Shown here in pieces: positions 25,801 through 38,739 of a stretch of DNA of 64,000 nucleotides; positions within the stretch are counted from its first letter, which is position 1, and each line of letters opens with the position of its first letter. A program made the translations under genes and the position numbers. The stretch is from Maribacter aquivivus (GTDB taxonomy: Bacteria; Bacteroidota; Bacteroidia; Flavobacteriales; Flavobacteriaceae), in NCBI RefSeq assembly GCF_900142175.1, contig NZ_FQZX01000005.1, forward strand, positions 1 to 64,000, written 5' to 3'. The notes beneath the pieces are model-generated. The model was not told where the DNA came from and ran no database searches. It saw only the letters and a program-made list of their open reading frames with translations.

Positions 25801-28800
25801 ACCTACGTTTGTAATATATTCTACCGTAACGGTTTCACCAGCAGGAATAACGCCTGTATAAGTTACCTCAAAAGTAATTTCAGTAGCATCTGCAGCAATA
25901 TCACCTTCCTGTTCTGAGACCGTAAGTTGTGTAAACGCAATACCGTCACCTGGCAATGCATTATCATCATTAAGAATGATACCTGCCGCTGTGTTAGTAG
26001 TGTTACCATCTACAAAACCTGTAACAAAACCATTGTCAGTAGTCAGGTTAGAAAGTACAACGGTAAAGTTTTCATCTGCTTCAATAACAGTTTCCTCAGT
26101 AATGTCAACAGTAATAGTCTGTGATTTTACACCCTCTGTAAAAGTAACCGTACCAATAACCGGAGTAAAATCAGCAGCATCTGCAGAACCTAAGTTGGTT
26201 GTATATTCTACGGTTACGGTTTCACCTGCAGGTATAGTACCTGTGTATGTTACTTCAAAAGTAATTTCAGTAGCATCTGCAGCGGTATCACCTTCCAGTT
26301 CAGAAACTGTAAGCTGCGTAAATGCTACCCCGTCACCTGGTTGTGCATTATCATCGTTAAGAATAATGCCATTTGCCGTATTTGTAGGGTTGCCATCAAC
26401 AAAACCGGTAACAAAACCATTATCAGTGGTAATGTTGGACAATAGAACGGTAAAGTCCTCATCGCCTTCTATAATGGTATCTTCGGTAATGTCTACCGTA
26501 ATAGTTTGTGTGTTAACCGTATTTGTAAATGAGACGGTACCACTTGTAGGTGTAAAGTCGGCTGCATCAGCAGAACCTACATTAGTAATGTACTCTACAG
26601 TTACTGTCTCACCATCAGGAATAACGCCCGTATAAGTAACTTCAAAAATAATCTCGCTTGCATCTGCAGCAGTATTACCTTCTAATTCAGAAATATTAAC
26701 CTGGGTAAACGCCACTCCGTCTCCTGGTAGTGCGTTATCATCGTTTATAATGATTCCTGTAGCTGTATTTGAAGTGTCTCCGTCAACAAATCCAGTAATG
26801 AATCCGTTTGCAGTAGTTAAATTAGAAAGAACTACAGAGAAATCTTCATCAGCTTCAATTACGGTATCTTCGGTCACCTCAATGGTAATTGTATGACTGT
26901 TAACACTATCTGTAAAGTCTATAGTTCCAATTACCGGTGTATAGTCAGTGATATCTGCAGAACCAACATTGGTAGTGTATTCTACCGTAACGGTTTCTCC
27001 TGCAGGAATAACCCCTGTATATGTCACCTCAAAAACTATTTCGGTTGCATCGATATTTGTATCGCCTTCAAGTTCAGAAACTGTAAGTTGCGTAAATGCT
27101 ACCCCGTCGCCAGGTTGCGCATTGTCGTCATTAAGAATAACACCCGTGGCAAAACCATCTACAATATTTACTAGGGTAGTAGATATGCTCGTCAACGTAA
27201 TGGTCAAATCTTCATTAGGTTCAATGATGTTGTCATTGATAATGGTCACTTGAACCTCTTGTGTGTCCGTCGTTGCGGTACCTGCCGGGAATGTTACGTT
27301 ACCAGAGGCTACAACAACCGTATAGTCGTCACCTTCAATAGCAGAACCTTCTGTTATTGTGAAGTCTACCGTAAATTCATCTTGTACAGTAGGACCGGTA
27401 TAGGTAATTACAAAATCGGTAGTGCCACCTGCAACATTTTCCAATACATTGAAATCTGCAACAGAAATACCGTCTCCTGCATTTGGAACATCATCATCAT
27501 TGATAATACCATTGGCCGTTGAATTAGTAATAGGAACAAGAGGGTTGGTTGTGCTATTCAGTGTAACCGTATACGCTTCTTGCGGTTCCGTAATGTCATC
27601 GTTTAATATAGTAACTTCAATCTGTTTTACTTCATTGTCGTTTCCGTCAAAAGAAATAGTTCCGTTTGTAATGGCATTGAAATCCGAAGCCGTTGCAGTA
27701 TCAAAATCAGTAGAGAAATCTACATCAAAACCAGTGGCGAAATCACCATTTAGGGTTACGTCAAAAATAGCTATAACTCCAGGTCCTTCAGTAACTATAA
27801 CATCTGTTTGAACTATAGATATACCTGTAGTTCCTGGGATGTTATCATTGTCTGTAATGCTAATTGTACCTTGGTCGTCATTAATGTTTACCAGAGCATT
27901 TGAGAAATTAGAAAGATCTACAAATAAACTTTCTAATGTTTCTATAACCGTATCATCTGTAATAGGAACTGTTATTGGTAGTATTTCAGTATCACTGGTA
28001 CCTGTGAAGTTTAATGTTCCAGAAATAGTTTGGTAATCACCAGGTTCTATTGCAGAGTCGTTATTGGTAGTGAAATCTAAGCTGATTCCGCCTTGAACTT
28101 TTCCTGTTAGCATCACATTTATAGTAGCCGTACCATCAGCTTCACTGACAATAATATCATCATTCTGGAATGAAATACCGTTACCCGCTATATTATCATT
28201 ATCATTAATGGTACCTGTAGCAGTGTTTGTAGGTTGTTGATCTACAAAGCCAACTCCAATATTTGATTGTACATTGGAAAGTGTTAGATCAAAAACTTCT
28301 GTGTTCTCTATAAATGTGTCATCTATTATTGGTATGTCAATATCTATTGAACTTGTGTTTTCATCAAAAGAAATAGTACCTACGGTTTCCGTATAATCAT
28401 CAGGATTATCTGCAGAATCATCAGCAGTAGCATAATCTACGCTAACGGTTTCTCCTGGTGCAATAGTACCGGTGAAAGTAACGGTGAATCTGGCAAAAGT
28501 ATCGGTACCTTCTGTGACTATTACATTATTATCAGCAAAAGAAACACCTGTACCTGCAATGTTATCATTGTCGTTAATTGTACCTGTAGCTGTATTTGTT
28601 GGTTGCTCATCCAAGAACCCAACATTGATATTAGATTGTATATTGGACAATGTTATTGTAAAATCTTCTGATGGTTCAATAATAGTATCATCTAAAATTG
28701 GAACATCAATATTCACTGAATTTGTTGTGCTGTCAAATGAAACCGTACCCGTAGAAGAGATATAATCTCCTGGTTCTATGGCAGAATCATCATCTGTTGC

Positions 28801-31800
28801 ATAGTCAACGGTAACTGTTTGCCCCGCGGCTATATTACCAGTGAAAGTAGCTGTAAATCTCGCAAATGTATCAGTCCCTTCGGTAACTATTACCACGTCG
28901 TTGGCAAAAGAAACACCCGTACTGCCAGGCACATTGTCATTATCCGTAATTTGAACGATACCCTCGCTATCGTTAATGGTAGGAGTGTTAGTACCACTGG
29001 TAAGTTGTACAAAGAATTGCTCCGTAGCTTCTATGATGTTATCATCATTGATGGTAATGGTTACCTGCTTAGTCTCATTATTTGTGCCAGCGAAGCTTAC
29101 CGTACTAGTAGTAGCTACATAATCACCTGAACTCAAAGCAGAATCATCTGCAGTGTCATAGTTAATGGTAAAACCACCGGAAACGGTACCTGTATTTGTA
29201 ATAATTAATGTTGCCGTACCAGCGTCTTCATTAACGGTAACATCAGAAATTTGAATTCCGATCGGGTTACCACTTTCACTAACGTAAATGTATTGTGTAT
29301 GGCTAGTGCTGTTACCTGCACAATCATTGGTTGTCCAAGTTCTAATAATCGTATATGAAGTAGTAGTGTTATCACCAATATACGTTTCGCCAAAGGTAAC
29401 TGTAGAATTAGAATCACAGTTGTCATTAGCAGAAAGTACTGGTGCTACAGGAATATTATCATGAGCAGCGTAAGAGTCTTGTGGTAAAGACTCATTAAAA
29501 GTTGGTGCCTCTTTATCTTCAATAGTAATTACTTGAGTGAAAGTATCACTTACTCTACCACAAGCATCGGTAAACGTCCAAGTATTGGTATATGTACCTT
29601 CTGTTGGACATGTACCTGACTGTACAAAATTACCTGCTGTTTTATGTAAGGTGAAATTACATGAAGCAGTTGCCGGTACCAAAGAGTTAGCATTGTTCAG
29701 TGCAGAAATATTATCACAAGCAACAGTTCTGTCTAATGCATTTGGTGCGGTAGACCAGTTTACTTGTGCCGGTTGTTCTACATCTATTATGGTAGGTGTA
29801 TGCGTACCGATACCACAAGAATCTGTAGAAGAAGAACTACTCGTTGTAATTGGATCACCATTGATTGCACCACTGTATGTGGCTGTAGCCTGTAGTTCAA
29901 AACTAGCCGTACAAGCAGTCTCTAAAAAGTGGCAAGCCTCAATGATTTCAATATTGAAATCAAGGTCATAAGTATCACCCATATCGGTGAAACCATTTTG
30001 AGCTGTAAAAGTTAAGGTTCTAGTTGATGGGTCGTAAGAATGTGTTACCCCTGCTGGCAATGTACCTACATTCGCAAAATCAGCTTCAGTTGGTAACACC
30101 GTTGTAATCACCAAATCTTGAATATCATCATTACCAGTGTTGGTAACGTTTAGTGTTAAAGGTACTGTATCACCTGCATTGAAAGGTCCTGTTGCGTTTG
30201 TATTTAAACTTAAAGCACCTAAACTTGGTAGATAAACATCTACACTTAGGCCCATTAAATATAGACCGTAAGATTCTTGATCCGTTGTAATTTTAAAACG
30301 GGCAAAAGTCTGATCATTTTCTATATATCTATTGGAAGCATTTGCTAAAGGAAAAACAGTAGCATCAAAACCTAAGGTGTTAGTACTAGCAGCATTTCTA
30401 TCCACATAATTTAGACCATCAATAGTAATTCGGCTATTAAAAAAGTTGTCTTCATCTCTTAACGTAGTAGATAATTTAGACCAGTTATTTGAAGTGTCAT
30501 AAATTAATAATTGATCACCAGTAAGGTCACGGTCACCCTCTAATGCGCCTAACATTACATTTGCATTAATATTTCCGTTAGGAATAGTTTCAAAACCGCT
30601 AAAATTGAATTCTGTTTCACCTGCACCATCAGAAGCAAACGTGTGAACATAACCATCATATAGTGTGATGTTTTTAGGGTCAAGAGAAACATTTTCATAT
30701 ACAAAGACAATTTGCCATCCACCAGATGTACCGGTAACATTTGCAATACCGTGCGAACGTAAGTCCATTTCAGTAGCTTTTACGTTACCTACTTGATACG
30801 AACCAAAAGGAGTAGAAAGCGCATTTATATCATCGGTAATATCTTTAATACAAACATATGGGTCATTTTGAAAATGATCATTTCTTCCTCTATAAATAAC
30901 CTCATCGGCAGAAACTGTTGTGTAAGAAGATTGACCAGGTAGCATTAATTTTACCTGATTGTAATTCCAAGATGGTTCAGTTGCGCTTCCACCGGTAGTG
31001 CCATCATATTCCTTATCTGCAGCAGCCCAGTATAGGTAAGCTTTTTTAATATTCAAACAGCTTAATGAAGGCTCAGGGTTAGCTAAATTGGCATTGGTAG
31101 AGTTAAATGTTGTTGGGTCAGAATCGATATCAACAAATACGTTATCATTGAAATCGTGGTTACCAGCTTCACCGTTATAATTACCAGTTGCATTTCTTGA
31201 AAGAACATTATTGGCTATCATTGTAAAATCACCATTAATACTACCAGAATAACGAATTTCAAAATCTTTTTTAAGGTTGGTGTCGTTTACAAATATGTTA
31301 ACAACAGCTTCATCTTCAGATCCATTAGAATCTACTATTTTATACCTAAAAGAATCGTTACCATTGAATGAAGCACTAGGTAGGTATTCAAAATAGTCAT
31401 CTGTAGCATCACCAGGAGTGCCATTGTCCATAAGTGTAACTGTACCGTTTATTGGGTTGTTTACTACTTGTAATGGATTGGTCGTAGCAGGTCCATCAAA
31501 TCCATAATCATCATTATCAAGTACGGTAATATGTGCAGAGGTTTGATTTTGGAATACTACAAAAGAATCATTTACAGCAGTAGGTAAATGATTTATATCT
31601 GTAATAGTACCTATAGCTGTTGGGGTTGTTGCTGTTATTATATTAGGTGAAATTGAAGTTATTGTAAGCCTTAAAGTTTCATCACCTTCAATAAGTGCAT
31701 CTTGTATAATTGTCACGGGAACTTGTATGGTTTCTGTTGCCGCACCCGTAAAATTAAGTGTACCGGTTAAGGTTGCCGAGTAGTCATTACCAGCTGTAGT

Positions 31801-34800
31801 GGTATTATCGGTAATTTCATAAGTTGCTGTAAAACCACCATTTACTGGGTTACCTGTGTAGGTGATATCAAAATTAGCGGTGGCATTAATTTCATCTTCT
31901 GTAAACCCTGTTACTTCAATAGTTCCGGTATCATCATTTGCAATAGTACCAATTGCATCTGCATTGGAAATTGTAATTTTAGTTGAAGAGGGATTTGAGA
32001 TAGTTATCCTTAAATCTTCATTGTTTTCAATGAAATCATCACCCACAACATTAATCTGAACTGAACGTACTTCATTGTCTACTCCAGTAAATGTTAAAGT
32101 TCCTGTAGTTAATGGATCTGTAGTTAAGGTATAATCATCGGTAACAGTAGTTGAAATATCGGTAATGGCATAATCTAAAGTAAACCCACCATTAATTCTA
32201 TCACCGGTATATGTAACATCGAAATTGATACCATTTGTTTGTTCTATAATACTAAAGCCAGCAACTGAAACTGCACCACCATCATCATCAGTAATAACAC
32301 CTCTAGCTTGGTTGTTCAATAAGTTGATACCAACGTTTGAGCGAATGGCAACCAAGTTTACGAAGAAATCCTCTTCATTTTCAATTACATCATCACTAAT
32401 GATTGGAACAACGATGTTTTGCGTTTTTGCGGTATTGGTGAAAACTAAAGTTTCTATGGTAGCATTAGGATTGAAATCTGTTGCGTTATTGGCAGTGCCA
32501 TTGTTAACAAAGTAGTCAACTTCAATAGTTTCGCCCGTATCAATATCTCCGGTAAATTCTACAACAAAGGTTGCGGTTACATTGTCTGTAGGATCTCCTT
32601 CAACAACGGTTACCGTAGCATTTTGAAAATCTATACCACTTGTAGCACTATTATCATTATCTGTAATAGCACCGGTACCAGTTGGGTCTACAATGTTTAT
32701 TAAAGAAGTGGACAGGTTTGAAAGTTGAATGTTTAAATCTTCGGTAGCTTCAATAAAACTATCCTCTAAAATATCAACAGTTACAGATTGATTGTTACCG
32801 TCTGTAGTATTTGCAGGAAAAGTTAATTGTCCGTTTAACAATGTTGATGGCGTCGTGGTATAATCTTTACCTTCAGAGGCAGTACCATCAGTAATGGCGT
32901 AATCTACGGTAAATTCATCTTGAACATCTGCACCTTCATATGTTACGGTAAATGTTGTAGTACCTGCATTTTCATCAACACTGAAATCTGATACACTTAA
33001 ACCTGTTGTAGTTGTTTTAATATCATTATCCACAATAGTGGCAACAGCAGTACCATCTACTAAATTTATAAGTGTTGTAGATAGGTTGGATAATTCAATA
33101 TTAAGAGTTTCATCATCCTCTATAACGGTATCATCTTCCACTATAAAACTAACATTGACAATGTCGCCGTCTTCTGTACCTGCGGGAAATGTAATTGTAC
33201 CGTTAAGTTGTGGGTTGCCTCTGTAGTCAACTCCACTGGTTGCGGTATTTGGCGTAATGCTAAAATCTACAGTAAAAGATTCTTGAACAGTTGCACCTTG
33301 GTACATAACTACAAAATTTGCAGTACCTGCGTCTTCATCAACATTTATATCTGCAACATATAATCCTGTTGTGGTAGTCTTAATATCTTGGTCTATAATG
33401 GTACCGACCGCATCTGGGTCAACCAAATTTATTAATTGGGTAGATGAATTTGATAATTGAATAGTTAGGTTTTCATCACCTTCTATAATATCATCAGTTA
33501 AAAGTGTTATGGCTATATTTTGAAAATTACCTGAAATTGTACCGGCTGGGAAGGCAATGTTCCCTGTCATAGACGAAACAGTGTAATCTAAGTCTCTTAT
33601 GGCCGAACCATTACTAATCGTATAATCTGCATTAAAAGCATCTTTTACATTACCACCACTATAAGTAACTACAAAGTTAGCTGTACCAAGATCTTCGTTT
33701 ATTGAAAAATCAGCAACCGATAAACCTGTTGAAGTGTTTGTATCGTTATCTTCTATAACACCAGTGGCGTTACCATTAACAATAGATAAAGCGGTATTTG
33801 AAATCGTGGTTAATGCTATGCTAAAGCTTTCATCTCCTTCTACAATGGTATCATCTGTAATGGCAACGGTTAGATTTACGATGTCATTATTTTCAGTATT
33901 TGCAAGAAAAGTAATTTGACCGGTAGCTATGTTATAATCTGATCCAGAAGTTGCAGTATCGTCTGTAATTACATAATCAACGGTAAATGAATCTTGAACC
34001 GTAGGTCCTACATAGGTTACGGCAAAGCTTGTTGTGTTAACATCTTCTTCCACAGAAAAACCGGCAATTGAAATACCGTCACCGGCAGAAGGTGTATTTA
34101 CATTCCTAATAGTTCCAATAGCGGTGTCCGAAATATCTCCTGCATTTGAAGACCCGTTGGTCATACCCAAGGTGAAATCTTCATCAACTTCAATAGTGTT
34201 ATCATCTAAAGCTGGTATGGCTATGCTTGTGTTTAAGGTATTACTTGGTATTGAAAAACTGGTTAATGCCGTATAATCTGCACTTGTTGTAGAGTTATCT
34301 ACGTAGGTTAGGTTAAAGCTTACCGCTTCATTAACAGCATGCGAAAGAGTTACGGCAAAATTTAGATTGTTACCTTCATCGGCAGAAGCATCTGCAATAG
34401 TAATGTTTGGTCTAATAAATAAATCTACTGGGTTAGAGTATGTATACGGAGTACACAGGTTCTCGCTATCCAAAGCGCTAAAACGATATTGATTTCCACT
34501 TTGGGTGCTAGTTATATTGGTTAGGGTAAGTGTTGTGGTGGTAGCACCTGAATACACTCCGCCATTAGCAATCGCTGACCAAGTAGCTCCATCATCTGTA
34601 CTTACATCCCATTGGTAGGTAAGTCCGGTTCCACTGACAGCGGTCGTGTAAGTTACAGTGTCGCCTAAATTGGCAACTTCATCTGTAGGTTGTAATGTTA
34701 TGTTTACATTTTGGAATGCAGTTGTTACTTTACTGTCGGTACCTGTATAACCACCTTGACCGATTACTAAACCTGTAGCGGTAACTGAAATAGGTGAAGA

Positions 34801-36174
34801 ACCTAAATAATTATCATCATCAGGGTCAGTATGGCCAGCTTCTACAGCATCTGGGCAACCATCATTATCAGAATCGGAATCTAAGCTGTCTATAATAGAA
34901 TCTCCATCCGCATCTCCCGATCCTTCATTAACATCGGTAATACCATCGTTATCATCATCCTCATCGACTAAATCGTTAATTCCATCAAAATCAGTATCCA
35001 AATCATCATCGGTGATTGTGATTTGACCTTCGTTGGCAGCAAAAACAATGTTTTGTGGCACATAGTTGGTCATTGTATTGGCATCTGGCGTGTATGAAGG
35101 AACTACGGTAAAAAATTCGGTAGGTTCAATAATCGTATCATCGATTACTCTGAAATTTCTTGAAAAGTTTTGAAGGTTTGAACCATTAAAATTTAAAAAA
35201 GCATCTTTTGTCTCGTCATAATCTAAATCCTTGATTGCCGAGTTGTCTGAGGTGTCGTAATAAATTCTAAAATTATCTTGAACTTCTCCGTTTAGTGTAA
35301 AGGTAATTCTAGCATTACCTACAGATTCTAATTCTGTAGTATTACTTAAATTAATAGTAGCTACATCATTGTCATGAATACGTAAGGCAGAGCGTTCTGT
35401 ATTTATGCTGACTCTAGAAGGAGATGAACCATATTTTGTAGCTTCTGCTGCATTTCTAGATTTTACACCGTCAAACTCTTCAGAGGGTTCTACAATAGTA
35501 TTGTTAATTGTAGGTATGGGTATAACTATTTCTGTTCCCGGTATTGAACCCGAAGGAAAAGTTACCGTCGTTGTAAAAGAGTTAAAATCGGAACCATCTG
35601 TCGCCGGACTCGTTGAGGTAGGGTCTGTTTCTGTAGAAAAATCAATGTTATAGGCATCTTCAATACCAACATATTGTTGACCGCCAGTATTTGTTCCGTT
35701 AGATAATCTTAATATATATTGTATTTCACCACCTTCTGTAATATCGTAATTGCCACCTGTTACATAAGCTACATCAGTATCTATAACGGTACCTGTAGCT
35801 GTAGCATCTGAAAATGAATACGTACCAGAAGGATCACTCAAGGTTAACGTAAAGTCTTGTTGAGTGTCTTCAACCCAGTCATCATCTAAAGCTTCAACCG
35901 TAAATGTTCTGCTTGTACTTAACAAAAAGCTAAGTGTCACCGAATTAGGTCCATTAAAGTCTGCGGCTATTGCACTTCCTGGCGTATATGCTATATCAAA
36001 AGTGTAGTTACCCGTTAGTGGTGTACTAGAAGTTACTGTAAAAGTCATATTAGACCCTTCGTCAGCACTTGCGTCAGAAACAGAAAATGTCTGTGCCATT
36101 ACATCTGCAGAACCAAAAAAGAACCACAAGACAAATAACAACATTGTCGATTTTATGAAAGTAGAATTCTTCAT
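22843..36174 (-). CDS. Giant T9SS-exported Calx-beta adhesin (SprB-like)
   Basis: 4443 residues. Order by approximate residue: signal peptide 1-28; three Calx-beta units to ~395; Asp-rich thrombospondin-3-like calcium stretch ~396-460 ([20 protein letters not shown]); Ig-like domain ~486-590; eight Calx-beta units ~592-1525; cadherin-like/tandem Ig domain ~1530-1635; a beta-rich DUF3344-like region ~1640-1985; a DUF11-like domain ~1990-2095; HYR-like Cys-rich modules ~2120-2300; fourteen Calx-beta units ~2305-4022; further HYR-like modules ~4025-4245; and a type B T9SS sorting domain ~4340-4443 ([34 protein letters not shown]). My hand count is 25 Calx-beta units. This is a surface filament, probably calcium-stiffened, for adhesion or gliding like SprB. 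It sits with a PorP/SprF and an OmpA partner. Confidence 0.92.
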   Translation of the reverse strand: MKNSTFIKSTMLLFVLWFFFGSADVMAQTFSVSDASADEGSNMTFTVTSSTPLTGNYTFDIAYTPGSAIAADFNGPNSVTLSFLLSTSRTFTVEALDDDWVEDTQQDFTLTLSDPSGTYSFSDATATGTVIDTDVAYVTGGNYDITEGGEIQYILRLSNGTNTGGQQYVGIEDAYNIDFSTETDPTSTSPATDGSDFNSFTTTVTFPSGSIPGTEIVIPIPTINNTIVEPSEEFDGVKSRNAAEATKYGSSPSRVSINTERSALRIHDNDVATINLSNTTELESVGNARITFTLNGEVQDNFRIYYDTSDNSAIKDLDYDETKDAFLNFNGSNLQNFSRNFRVIDDTIIEPTEFFTVVPSYTPDANTMTNYVPQNIVFAANEGQITITDDDLDTDFDGINDLVDEDDDNDGITDVNEGSGDADGDSIIDSLDSDSDNDGCPDAVEAGHTDPDDDNYLGSSPISVTATGLVIGQGGYTGTDSKVTTAFQNVNITLQPTDEVANLGDTVTYTTAVSGTGLTYQWDVSTDDGATWSAIANGGVYSGATTTTLTLTNITSTQSGNQYRFSALDSENLCTPYTYSNPVDLFIRPNITIADASADEGNNLNFAVTLSHAVNEAVSFNLTYVDNSTTSADYTALTSFSIPSNTLNTSIAIPALDDNTIEVDEDFTLGMTNGSSNAGDISDTAIGTIRNVNTPSAGDGISIAGFSVEEDVNTTSFAVTYVGPTVQDSFTVDYVITDDTATSGSDYNIATGQITFLANTENNDIVNLTVAITDDTIVEGDESFSIALTTISNTALSIVNGNATGVIEDNDTNTSTGLSVADFSINEDLGTANFVVTYSGGNVKDAFNADYTISNGSAIRDLDYTVSSMTGNIAFPAGTISGNFQNIAITLLTDDIIEGDENLTIQLSNSSTQLINLVDPDAVGTIIDQDIKTTTTGLYVADINVDEDAGTANFVVMYQGATVQESFTVDFSITPNTATSGVDYRGNPQLNGTITFPAGTEDGDIVNVSFIVEDDTVIEDDETLNIELSNLSTTLINLVDGTAVATIVDNDIKTTTTGLSVSDFSVDENAGTTTFTVTYEGADVQDEFTVDYAITDGTASEGKDYTTTPSTLLNGQLTFPANTTDGNNQSVTVDILEDSFIEATEDLNIQLSNLSTSLINIVDPTGTGAITDNDNSATSGIDFQNATVTVVEGDPTDNVTATFVVEFTGDIDTGETIEVDYFVNNGTANNATDFNPNATIETLVFTNTAKTQNIVVPIISDDVIENEEDFFVNLVAIRSNVGINLLNNQARGVITDDDGGAVSVAGFSIIEQTNGINFDVTYTGDRINGGFTLDYAITDISTTVTDDYTLTTDPLTTGTLTFTGVDNEVRSVQINVVGDDFIENNEDLRITISNPSSTKITISNADAIGTIANDDTGTIEVTGFTEDEINATANFDITYTGNPVNGGFTATYEITDNTTTAGNDYSATLTGTLNFTGAATETIQVPVTIIQDALIEGDETLRLTITSISPNIITATTPTAIGTITDINHLPTAVNDSFVVFQNQTSAHITVLDNDDYGFDGPATTNPLQVVNNPINGTVTLMDNGTPGDATDDYFEYLPSASFNGNDSFRYKIVDSNGSEDEAVVNIFVNDTNLKKDFEIRYSGSINGDFTMIANNVLSRNATGNYNGEAGNHDFNDNVFVDIDSDPTTFNSTNANLANPEPSLSCLNIKKAYLYWAAADKEYDGTTGGSATEPSWNYNQVKLMLPGQSSYTTVSADEVIYRGRNDHFQNDPYVCIKDITDDINALSTPFGSYQVGNVKATEMDLRSHGIANVTGTSGGWQIVFVYENVSLDPKNITLYDGYVHTFASDGAGETEFNFSGFETIPNGNINANVMLGALEGDRDLTGDQLLIYDTSNNWSKLSTTLRDEDNFFNSRITIDGLNYVDRNAASTNTLGFDATVFPLANASNRYIENDQTFARFKITTDQESYGLYLMGLSVDVYLPSLGALSLNTNATGPFNAGDTVPLTLNVTNTGNDDIQDLVITTVLPTEADFANVGTLPAGVTHSYDPSTRTLTFTAQNGFTDMGDTYDLDFNIEIIEACHFLETACTASFELQATATYSGAINGDPITTSSSSSTDSCGIGTHTPTIIDVEQPAQVNWSTAPNALDRTVACDNISALNNANSLVPATASCNFTLHKTAGNFVQSGTCPTEGTYTNTWTFTDACGRVSDTFTQVITIEDKEAPTFNESLPQDSYAAHDNIPVAPVLSANDNCDSNSTVTFGETYIGDNTTTSYTIIRTWTTNDCAGNSTSHTQYIYVSESGNPIGIQISDVTVNEDAGTATLIITNTGTVSGGFTINYDTADDSALSSGDYVATTSTVSFAGTNNETKQVTITINDDNIIEATEQFFVQLTSGTNTPTINDSEGIVQITDNDNVPGSTGVSFANDVVIVTEGTDTFARFTATFTGNIAAGQTVTVDYATDDDSAIEPGDYISSTGTVSFDSTTNSVNIDVPILDDTIIEPSEDFTITLSNIQSNINVGFLDEQPTNTATGTINDNDNIAGTGVSFADNNVIVTEGTDTFARFTVTFTGTIAPGETVSVDYATADDSADNPDDYTETVGTISFDENTSSIDIDIPIIDDTFIENTEVFDLTLSNVQSNIGVGFVDQQPTNTATGTINDNDNIAGNGISFQNDDIIVSEADGTATINVMLTGKVQGGISLDFTTNNDSAIEPGDYQTISGTLNFTGTSDTEILPITVPITDDTVIETLESLFVDLSNFSNALVNINDDQGTISITDNDNIPGTTGISIVQTDVIVTEGPGVIAIFDVTLNGDFATGFDVDFSTDFDTATASDFNAITNGTISFDGNDNEVKQIEVTILNDDITEPQEAYTVTLNSTTNPLVPITNSTANGIINDDDVPNAGDGISVADFNVLENVAGGTTDFVITYTGPTVQDEFTVDFTITEGSAIEGDDYTVVVASGNVTFPAGTATTDTQEVQVTIINDNIIEPNEDLTITLTSISTTLVNIVDGFATGVILNDDNAQPGDGVAFTQLTVSELEGDTNIDATEIVFEVTYTGVIPAGETVTVEYTTNVGSADITDYTPVIGTIDFTDSVNSHTITIEVTEDTVIEADEDFSVVLSNLTTANGFITGFVDGDTSNTATGIIINDDNALPGDGVAFTQVNISELEGNTAADASEIIFEVTYTGVIPDGETVTVEYITNVGSADAADFTPTSGTVSFTNTVNTQTITVDITEDTIIEGDEDFTVLLSNITTDNGFVTGFVDGNPTNTANGIILNDDNAQPGDGVAFTQLTVSELEGDTAADATEITFEVTYTGTIPAGETVTVEYTTNLGSADAADFTPVIGTVTFTEGVKSQTITVDITEETVIEADENFTVVLSNLTTDNGFVTGFVDGNTTNTAAGIILNDDNALPGDGIAFTQLTVSEQEGDIAADATEITFEVTYTGVIPAGETVTVEYITNVGSADLADFTPVNGTLDFTDTVSSQTITIEITEETIIEADEDFTVVLSNITTDNGFVTGFVDGDTTNTATGVIINDDASDASEGISVADFTVAEDIASGTADFVIIYTGLTIQDEFTVDFTITDGSAISPDDYTVVIASGNVTFPAGTINNDTQLVEVTIINDLILEYSEDLNITLGAISHPLVNMIDDTAVGTITDNDLPDASEGISVADFTVTEDIASGTANFEVSYTGPTIQEEFTVEFTVTDGTAISPDDYSVVTTSGVVTFPAGTTDSDIQNVEVTIINDALIEFSEDLNITLGTISHPLLNMIDDTAIGTITDDDADPTIYGVEFDVTSIDVNEDAGTVSIDVVLNADVQDEFTVEYYTVDVTTTDGNDYTGVPQDTQTLTFGGTNSNTQTIVISIIDDTLIEFTENFNIVLEDISSPIVGILSNDTTTVNIIDNDADPSLYGVQFDTASVEVNEDAGTVTLNVVLNADVQDEFTVEFYTVDGSATDASDYTGVPRNSQTLTFGGTNPNTQPIVIPIIDDILIEDPETFNVILENISSAIVGILSDNIATVTIIDNDGDEDWPTDITIEACDAIPDAFVITSDSDCAITVDYTELIEGQDDECATEYTITRTWTITDCVGNVRTHTQVITIEDTVAPTFNETLPQDMTVECGMVPDATTLTATDSCEPNIDVTFEETITNDENCALGYTVTRTWTATDCAGNMVEHTQVITVEPTGPIMSQPYEEEITIICGDDIPDAPEMVFTGGCGDFEVVYNEETQQADDSDDYMIIRTWNVTDSCGNTASFEQIVFVLQPQLQEITINICIEEEPIDLLNYLPADFDSNGTFIILEGDVVLEQNIFDPMNHEPGEYKIAYSSTEGTCKYYVDFTVIVDTECVPCGKGDIIISKAVTANGDGVNDFFEITGVEYCAFSFDVMIFNRWGTKIAEVKDYQNDWGGESPDGSFGQSGMLPTGTYYYIINATDKNTGTILEPINGYIYLGTN
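25560..27130 (-). repeat. Four nearly identical ~385 bp Calx-beta coding repeats
   Basis: Unit boundaries (codons for the GDG-AFTQ start) fall near 27112, 26722, 26338 and 25953, with the array ending near 25570. The encoded units share [37 protein letters not shown] and [10 protein letters not shown]. The adjacent pair at ~24850-25560 ([11 protein letters not shown]) and the pair at ~24110-24840 ([18 protein letters not shown]) are also close twins, so the array grew by local duplication. Confidence 0.8.
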
Positions 36175-36455
36175 TATTGATTCTTTGTATTAGTTGAAAA
36201 TGTACTGTTTGAAAAAGTAAAGTGAGTTGAAACTGTAATAGGGATATTTGAAAATGTATTTTTTCCAAACACCGTCTCTATTGAATTATGAGAAAGGTCA
36301 ACCTGATGAGCACTTTTATTGTTCTTCACCATATGGGCAAAATTGTATCCTTCGGAATAAAGAACCGAAGATGCCTGCCATCCAAATTCAGGATAGGCAG
36401 AAGTTAAATTTCTGTAAAGGGTGATGATGTTGTTAGAAGTGTCAATTGACTTCAT
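36174..36455 (-). CDS. Possible 93-residue protein coupled to the giant adhesin gene
   Basis: An open frame from the ATG at 36455 whose TAA shares one base with the adhesin ATG (TAATG). The product is polar and lacks a signal peptide or membrane helix; it includes [19 protein letters not shown] and [21 protein letters not shown] recognise no family. The coupling geometry is what genuine operon partners in this window show (TGATG, ATGA, TAATG). Against it: the frame could be chance, and no promoter box was found above it. Confidence 0.4.
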   Translation of the reverse strand: MKSIDTSNNIITLYRNLTSAYPEFGWQASSVLYSEGYNFAHMVKNNKSAHQVDLSHNSIETVFGKNTFSNIPITVSTHFTFSNSTFSTNTKNQ

Positions 36456-37179
36456 AATAATGGTTAAGTTTAATTCTTACTATTAATCCTTAACCTTATC
36501 AAAAATGATTGCAAGTTGTTTGCAAAACATTATTGGCTAGCAGGTTAAGAAAAGTTTTTAGAACAGATTTGGGATCTAATTCTGATGTAAAATTAGCACC
36601 TAACTGTTTAAAAACTAAATTTTATAGTCCACACGGTGTCATTCGTCGATGAACATACGTTGACAAAATAACGATGATACCTAATGAATATTTAATTCTT
36701 GTTGTGAAGCCTTGTTAATCTGTGGTAATTAGTTTGTAATCTGTTTCTTTCATTTTTTATTAAATAATTTTTTGTTTAAATATTTAATAAAAATAAATAA
36801 CTGATAATCAGGATGTTAAATTTATTTGGCTGTATAAAGAAGCTGAAAGTTTAAACAAAAGGTATTTTTCACACTTAATGTGTAATTGTTGTAGACTGTT
36901 AAAATTGTAGTAAAAGAAGTGGGTATAATCACTTAAAGCAGGGAGATGCATTTTATCGATAAAATCAATGTTTTCAGCTGATTAGCGATGATTGTAAAGT
37001 TAATAATTAAAATTTAAAAGTGTTTTTTTTAATGAATTTAAACTAAACAAAAACACCTTTTCATAATTATGAAAAGGTGTTTTCTTTATATAGGCGCTCT
37101 CGCGGAATGTTCTAATTATTTACGGTTCAAAAGTATGATTTAGACTATTTTGAGGTGTTAATTTTATTTTAAATTACCA
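36456..37179. other. Intergenic stretch of about 720 bases without a recognised gene
   Basis: Very AT-rich. No open frame on either strand looks like a protein, and there is no tRNA or rRNA. The only clear structure is a perfect palindrome at 37050-37083. The part above 36456 probably holds the promoter of the adhesin transcript, but no strict TAnnTTTG box was found. Confidence 0.7.
37050..37083 (-). terminator. Perfect 34-base palindromic terminator of the photolyase operon
   Basis: AAAACACCTTTTCATAA is followed directly by its reverse complement. On the minus strand the stem ends in a T-rich tail. It lies about 100 bases beyond the stop of the Fe-S photolyase gene, the last gene of that operon. 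Confidence 0.8.
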
Positions 37180-38712
37180 TTAAATTGTGTCTAGATTTTC
37201 AATGATATGAGCAGCTCTTTCTTGAATTTCGGCAAGCTTATTCCCGTCCATTTTATTTAAAAGTGCCATCATCATGTTCATACGTTGGTTGTCTTTAAAA
37301 TGTTCTCTTTTTTCAGATAGAAAATTCCAATAAAGGGAATTAAAAGGACACGCTTTTTCACCAATTTTTTTAGTATGACTATAGTGGCAATTACCGCAAT
37401 AATTACTCATTTTATTAATGTAATTAGCACTACTTACATAAGGTTTTGTTGCTACGATACCACCATCGGCAAACTGGCTCATACCTCTAGTATTGGTAAT
37501 TTCAACCCATTCTATGGCATCTATATAAACGCCTAAATACCATTTATCTACTTCATTTGGGTCTATTTGTGTTAGTAAAGAAAAATTACCAATGACCATA
37601 AGGCGTTGTATATGATGAGCATAAGAAGCATCTAAACTTTGACCAATGGCTTTGTTTAGGCAATTCATTTTTGTATTTCCCGTCCAGAAGAAATCTGGTA
37701 ATTTATTAGTGTTTTTTAAGGTGTTTAATTGTTTGTACTGAGGCATTTCTTTCCAATAAATACCCCTCATATATTCTCTCCAGCCTAATATTTGCCTGAT
37801 AAATCCTTCTACTTGCGATATATTTATATCGGTAGTTTTATCATAAAAATGGTTTAAAACAGCATCTATAACTTCTTTAGGCGATAATATTTTAGCATTC
37901 ATGGCGAAAGATAATCTAGAATGAAAAAGAAACTTCTCGTCATCGTGCATAGCATCTTGGTAATCGCCAAAATGCGGTAAAAGTTCTTTACAGAAAAAGT
38001 CTAAAGTGCTCAAACATTCTTCTCTAGTTACAGGCCAAGCAAATGATTCTGAATCTATTTTACCCATTGTTTGCACATTTGCATTCTTAAGAAGCTCAAT
38101 GATTTCTTCTACATTTTTAATGAATTCTTTTTCTTTGGGTATAGGTGGTTGTCCTTTCCATTTATTTCTATTGCTTTGATCGTAATTCCATTTGCCGCCT
38201 TCCGGTTGATTATTTTGCACCATTATGTCGTGCTTTTTACGCATCATTCTATAAAAGCTTTCCATGACCATTTGCTTTTTACCGGTATAAAAATCTTTCA
38301 GCTCAGTTCTGGTCGTATAAAAATGCTCGGTATCGTAATAATCATTAGCGATATCTAAAGAACTACAAATTTGTTGCAGCTGTTGGTCAAGTCTATATTC
38401 GTCTGGCAGTTGATACTCGAATTTATCAGCCTTAGTTTCGGCAATTGTTCTTGAAATAATTAGCTCTAAATCTTGAGGGTTGTTTTTATCATTTAGTTGA
38501 TAATAAATGAAATTATGACCTTTTGCAGAAAGGTCTTCTTTAAAACTTCGCATTGCTAGAAAGAATGCGGTCACTTTTTGAATGTGGTGTTTAACATAAT
38601 CGGTCTCTTGCCTCATTTCAGCTATCACATAAGTGATGTCATCATTTACTGAGGAAAACCACGAATGATTTTGATTTAATTGGTCACCTAAAATTAAGCG
38701 TACTATTTTCAT
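37180..38712 (-). CDS. Fe-S bacterial cryptochrome/(6-4) photolyase family protein
   Basis: 510 residues of the photolyase-related family typified by Agrobacterium PhrB and Rhodobacter CryB. The start KIVRLILGDQLNQNHSWF opens the Rossmann-like antenna domain. The C-terminal FAD domain contains EGFIRQILGWREYMRGIYW, YAHHIQRLMVIGNFSLLTQI, and NTRGMSQFADGGIVATKPYV. Four cysteines suited to a 4Fe-4S cluster are at about residues 351 (TKMNCLNK), 439 and 442 (YCGNCHY) and 454 (ACPF). Relatives repair (6-4) photoproducts or act in light-dependent regulation. It is last in the operon, 27 bases after the cryptochrome DASH gene. Confidence 0.92.
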   Translation of the reverse strand: MKIVRLILGDQLNQNHSWFSSVNDDITYVIAEMRQETDYVKHHIQKVTAFFLAMRSFKEDLSAKGHNFIYYQLNDKNNPQDLELIISRTIAETKADKFEYQLPDEYRLDQQLQQICSSLDIANDYYDTEHFYTTRTELKDFYTGKKQMVMESFYRMMRKKHDIMVQNNQPEGGKWNYDQSNRNKWKGQPPIPKEKEFIKNVEEIIELLKNANVQTMGKIDSESFAWPVTREECLSTLDFFCKELLPHFGDYQDAMHDDEKFLFHSRLSFAMNAKILSPKEVIDAVLNHFYDKTTDINISQVEGFIRQILGWREYMRGIYWKEMPQYKQLNTLKNTNKLPDFFWTGNTKMNCLNKAIGQSLDASYAHHIQRLMVIGNFSLLTQIDPNEVDKWYLGVYIDAIEWVEITNTRGMSQFADGGIVATKPYVSSANYINKMSNYCGNCHYSHTKKIGEKACPFNSLYWNFLSEKREHFKDNQRMNMMMALLNKMDGNKLAEIQERAAHIIENLDTI

Positions 38713-38739
38713 TTTCTTATTTCTTATTTGGTGTTTAGG

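Noticed and set aside
25976..26635. Plus-strand open frame of 219 codons inside the giant adhesin gene
   Set aside because: It is the complement of the Calx-beta repeats, rich in Ser/Val/Thr with no domain, and recurs in each repeat unit. It is a by-product of the repeats.
25560..27130. Regular DNA repeats considered as a CRISPR or satellite array
   Set aside because: The period is ~385 bp and the reading frame is intact through all units; they encode protein domains.
36360..36400. Imperfect inverted repeat GCCTGCCATCC / GGATAGGCAG considered as a mobile-element end
   Set aside because: It is within the 93-codon frame, imperfect, and has no partner end or target duplication.
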